Source: Bacteroidales bacterium
GTDB taxonomy: Bacteria; Bacteroidota; Bacteroidia; Bacteroidales; WCHB1-69
Length of the DNA stretch: 53,257 nucleotides
Direction: 5' to 3'
Assembly (NCBI GenBank): GCA_031272025.1
Contig: JAISUP010000006.1
Location: forward strand, 1-53,257
Part shown: positions 50,599 to 53,257 of the stretch, piece by piece
Layout of the letters: each line of letters starts with the position of its first letter
Numbering within the stretch: position 1 is the first letter of the stretch
Made by a program: the position numbers and the translations under genes
The notes under the pieces: model-generated
The model's database searches: none
Seen by the model: the letters and a program-made list of their open reading frames with translations, nothing else
What the model was told of the DNA's origin: nothing

Positions 50599-51061
50599 AC
50601 TCTTTTACACAGCGAATGGATTGCCCGAAGGTCCGGTTGAAGTTGAAGCAGCCGGCGTAACTGCTGGAGAAGCTCAAGTAGTAGGCGAAGATGCTGCCGC
50701 TCTCGTAGGGAGTACTGCTCCACTAGTAGCCGTAGCCGGACTGATAGACGAGCGAGCCGTAGTAGCGGAAGTCGCGGTAAGCGGCAGCCGGGAGAAAAAT
50801 GCTGTTTGCCCCGCTGCCAAAAACACGACCGTTAACTCCCGTACCATTATAATTTGTTACCCATTCGCTCCCTGAATTTAGCAAACTCTGTAACTCGGCT
50901 AACGTGGGCACGCGCCACCCCGCGGGGCAAGGATCGTTAGTAGCCTCATTATCATGCTTGTCTCAACTCGCGAAACCAACGATAGCCACTGCTATCATCA
51001 CCGAGCAAAACATTTTGCTCGAAAATCTGTGGGCTTTTGCCCTATTTGTTGATACTTTCAT
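50597..51061 (-). pseudogene. FISUMP lipoprotein pseudogene with two in-frame stops (TGA at 50963-50965, TAG at 50723-50725)
   Basis: One continuous frame: MKVSTNRAKAHRFSSKMFCSVMIAVAIVGFAS*DKHDNEATNDPCPAGWRVPTLAELQSLL...LPAAAYRDFRYYGSLVYQSGYGY*WSSTPYESGSIFAYYLSFSSSYAGCFNFNRTFGQSIRCVKE. Confidence 0.92.
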
Positions 51062-51242
51062 TACTTTAATAAATTTAATTTTAATACTTTAGTTAATTTA
51101 ATTTCAAAAAAAATCATGCAAACGTCTTTAACAGATTGGTTTACACGAAAAAAATATTTGATTATTTTTTTATTTATAATTCGCCAAATTAAGCAATTTT
51201 ATATGCTATTTGGCGATATATATTGCCAAAGGCGATACAATC

Positions 51243-52439
51243 TCAGTAGAGAAACCCGAACAGCCATAGCGGGATTTTGTTGGCATAGCCGTATTCGATG
51301 TTGTCTAACGCCAAATATGCATTGTCGGTGCCCATAATCTGCTCGTGCCCTTTGTTTTTTCCGCCTACTTCAAACACGTATTTATCATTAACCGTAAAAT
51401 CGGCTTTGACGGCAGACGAGATTTTAGCAACCGCTTTTAACTGATTATAAAAAAACGTTTCCCGCAGATTGCCGACATCGGGCTTTTCTTCTTCCATCGC
51501 GAATGATAAATTGGTGTTGTTGAGATAGATTTTTTCGGGTTTTGCCAAAATCCGTATTCCCGAAACATCCTGTTGCAACAAATTGAGCAACTGTGCTTTT
51601 TCCAACATCACAAGGAAGTTAAGCAAACTTGTACGGCTTACTTCCACCGCTGCCGCCAACTCTTTGATATTCGGCGTGAAAGGTACTTTCTGCGCGATAA
51701 TATAAAGCAACTGCTTGATTTTTTTGATACTGACAAATTCGATATGCTCAACCGCGGGCAAATCCGTTTCCAAAACCACGTTGACCGTATGCAGCAACCT
51801 GTCGGAATAAATCTCGTTATCTTCTTTGTAATAAGGATAAAAACCTTCTTTCAGATATTGCTGAAACAGCGGGATGGGCTTTATTCGCTTATTTACCTGA
51901 CCGGCAAGCGTGATATGATTTTCCAGCAAATCGGTCAATGCAATCACGGGAAAATCAACACCCCGTTCCAACAGCAAAAATTCGCGGAACGACATTCCGT
52001 TCAATGTATAATGAACCGCCCGACGGCTTAAATCGGCAGCGCCTTTGTAAATCTCAAGCATCGACGAACCGGTAAATACCACTTTCAACTCAGGATACGA
52101 ATCGTAGATATTTTTGATTTCCTGCGACCAGTTGCCGTATTTATGCACTTCGTCAAGAAACAGGTATTTGCCGCCCATTCGGTCAAATTCGCCGGCTAAA
52201 TCAAACAGTCGGTGCGTTGAAAACCAGATATTGTCTAAACTGACATACAACGCTTCTTTCGGTGTTTCACCAAAAGTCCGCTTGATATGCTGCAAAATCA
52301 TCGTAGTTTTGCCCGCACCTCGCGCACCGGTAATGGCGATTAAACGGTTTCCCCATTTGATTTTCGGGTAGAGATACCTGACAAAAGCCGTGTCAGTCCT
52401 GCTCAAATGTTGGTAAAACGTTGTGAATAAACTTTCCAT
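51243..52439 (-). CDS. AAA_14/DUF4143-type ATPase
   Basis: 'NRLIAITGARGAGKTTMILQHI', 'KYLFLDEVHKYGNWSQEIKNIYDSYPELKVVFTGSSML', C-terminal 'NDKYVFEVGGKNKGHEQI'. Confidence 0.93.
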   Translation of the reverse strand: MESLFTTFYQHLSRTDTAFVRYLYPKIKWGNRLIAITGARGAGKTTMILQHIKRTFGETPKEALYVSLDNIWFSTHRLFDLAGEFDRMGGKYLFLDEVHKYGNWSQEIKNIYDSYPELKVVFTGSSMLEIYKGAADLSRRAVHYTLNGMSFREFLLLERGVDFPVIALTDLLENHITLAGQVNKRIKPIPLFQQYLKEGFYPYYKEDNEIYSDRLLHTVNVVLETDLPAVEHIEFVSIKKIKQLLYIIAQKVPFTPNIKELAAAVEVSRTSLLNFLVMLEKAQLLNLLQQDVSGIRILAKPEKIYLNNTNLSFAMEEEKPDVGNLRETFFYNQLKAVAKISSAVKADFTVNDKYVFEVGGKNKGHEQIMGTDNAYLALDNIEYGYANKIPLWLFGFLY

Positions 52440-52461
52440 TTTTCAAAATATTTTCTCGCTG

Positions 52462-52492
52462 CAAAGATACTGTGTTTTTTTGAAATGACAAA
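52462..52492 (-). promoter_or_regulatory. Bacteroidetes promoter of the AAA_14 gene: TTTG-N19-TATCTTTG
   Basis: Minus strand TTTG TCATTTCAAAAAAACACAG TATCTTTG, exact 19-nt spacer. Confidence 0.85.
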
Positions 52493-52523
52493 ATATATCC
52501 AAAAATGTTTTTTTGAAATGACA
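52473..52523. repeat. 18-bp perfect direct repeat TGTTTTTTTGAAATGACA (52473-52490 and 52506-52523), 33-bp period
   Basis: Read directly; overlaps the AAA_14 promoter. Confidence 0.95.
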
Positions 52524-52531
52524 TTTTTTGT

Positions 52532-52602
52532 GTAAACCAATATGTAAAAGGACGATTGTGCTGCCTACTCTTTTCAGGATTTTCGGCAAAACTCCTTTTA
52601 TT
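52532..52602. repeat. About 70-bp direct repeat copy 2 (mate 50529-50598)
   Basis: See copy 1. Confidence 0.95.
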
Positions 52603-52646
52603 TTTAAATGAATATCGTAATATAATACCCAAATGTAGCGTAGAAC

Positions 52647-52790
52647 TTGTCCCGTTAGGGACAAAATGTTGGTAGAAAACAAGATGTACCACCGTGTTCG
52701 CCCGTCCCGTTAGGGACGGAATATGGTAGTATACATCGCGTACCTGATGGCACGCGGGATTTGTGGAATCATCTGTTTTTCTACCAACAT
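52647..52790. repeat. Palindromic repeat element with two covarying GTCCC-GTTA-GGGAC hairpins and 14-bp inverted arms
   Basis: TTGTCCCGTTAGGGACAA 52647-52664; CCGTCCCGTTAGGGACGG 52702-52719; atgttggtagaaaa 52666-52679 / ttttctaccaacat 52777-52790. Confidence 0.9.
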
Positions 52791-52870
52791 AATGTGTTGT
52801 TAGGCACGTACAGCGATATTAAAAACAAAAACGGAATATGGTTTTACATCGCTGATTTTTTCACACCCCA

Positions 52871-52917
52871 CCCGCGGGGACAACACTTGCAAGCAACGAA
52901 AGTGTTGTCCCCGCGGG
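52871..52917. repeat. 18-bp perfect GC-rich inverted repeat, 11-nt loop
   Basis: CCCGCGGGGACAACACTT 52871-52888 / AAGTGTTGTCCCCGCGGG 52900-52917. Confidence 0.97.
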
Positions 52918-52935
52918 AAAAATAGGAAATTGTCC

Positions 52936-52966
52936 CTTGGCTACTAAGCGAACTCGTTGAAATAAG
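52936..52966 (-). repeat. Inverse-orientation copy of the 12360-12390 dispersed repeat
   Basis: 30 of 31 nt identity to the reverse complement. Confidence 0.9.
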
Positions 52967-53009
52967 GTTTTTCCCTCATTCTGAATTCTAAATTCTTTAA
53001 CCCCGTGAA

Positions 53010-53257
53010 TTATGGGACCAAAACCACACGAAATCCTACGTAGTAGTAACGAATGTACGGGTTGCTGATGTAGGAGCGATAAGCAACCGTGCAAAAAGAG
53101 GCATAGTTGCTCCAATAGCCACCACGAATCACGCGGGCGGAGCCGGTAGCAGGACCTGTAGGATCGCTCGTGCCCGAAGGAAAAGTGCCGCCATACCAGT
53201 CGTTACACCACTCCCACTCGTTGCCGCTCATGTCGTGTATGCCCAACTCGTTGGGGG
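53010..53257 (-). CDS. Formylglycine-generating-enzyme/sulfatase-modifying-factor domain protein (C-terminal part; runs off window)
   Basis: 'PNELGIHDMSGNEWEWCNDWYGGTFPSG...RVIRGGYWSNYASFCTVAYRSYISNPYIRYYYVGFRVVLVP'; frame open to the window edge. Confidence 0.9.
   Translation of the reverse strand, partial: PNELGIHDMSGNEWEWCNDWYGGTFPSGTSDPTGPATGSARVIRGGYWSNYASFCTVAYRSYISNPYIRYYYVGFRVVLVP

Noticed and set aside
50400-50723. ORF 50400-50723 minus ('MEQYSLRERQHLRLL...') as a leucine-rich protein
   Set aside because: Out-of-frame reading of the FISUMP pseudogene and the adjacent 70-bp repeat.
52393-52692. Small ORF 'FYQHFVPNGT...FAENPEKSRQHNRPF'
   Set aside because: Reading of the palindromic repeat, the 70-bp direct repeat and the AAA_14 promoter; no codon-level evidence for a protein.

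Overview
Chromosomal window from a Bacteroidales-type bacterium, judged by TAnnTTTG promoters, a T9SS-like C-terminal domain, HmuY/HmuR and FISUMP proteins, and a Rho with a long disordered N-terminus. Most of it is dense housekeeping coding sequence: rho, rsmA, murA, a surA-like PPIase, coaA, pyrC, tgt, ctpA, nrdJ, rseP, cca, birA, lpxH, rfbD. It also has a dispersed heme-acquisition set: a membrane-anchored CobN-like/HmuS protein next to a TetR regulator, hmuY-hmuR about 8 kb away, and an orphan FecE/HmuV-like ATPase. The less ordinary DNA is in two accessory islands, about 12.25-14.26 kb and 50.4-53.26 kb. Both carry C-type-lectin-fold genes (FISUMP or FGE-sulfatase) embedded in dispersed repeats. 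One FISUMP copy is intact and one is truncated by a repeat mosaic. One is an otherwise in-frame gene with a TGA at the lipobox cysteine position and an internal TAG. The two islands share a repeat in opposite orientation. The codon pattern at the C-termini of the FISUMP pseudogene and the FGE gene resembles diversity-generating-retroelement variable regions, but no reverse transcriptase is seen in the window. I see no CRISPR array, rRNA or tRNA. All product names come from reading the translations; no database search was run.
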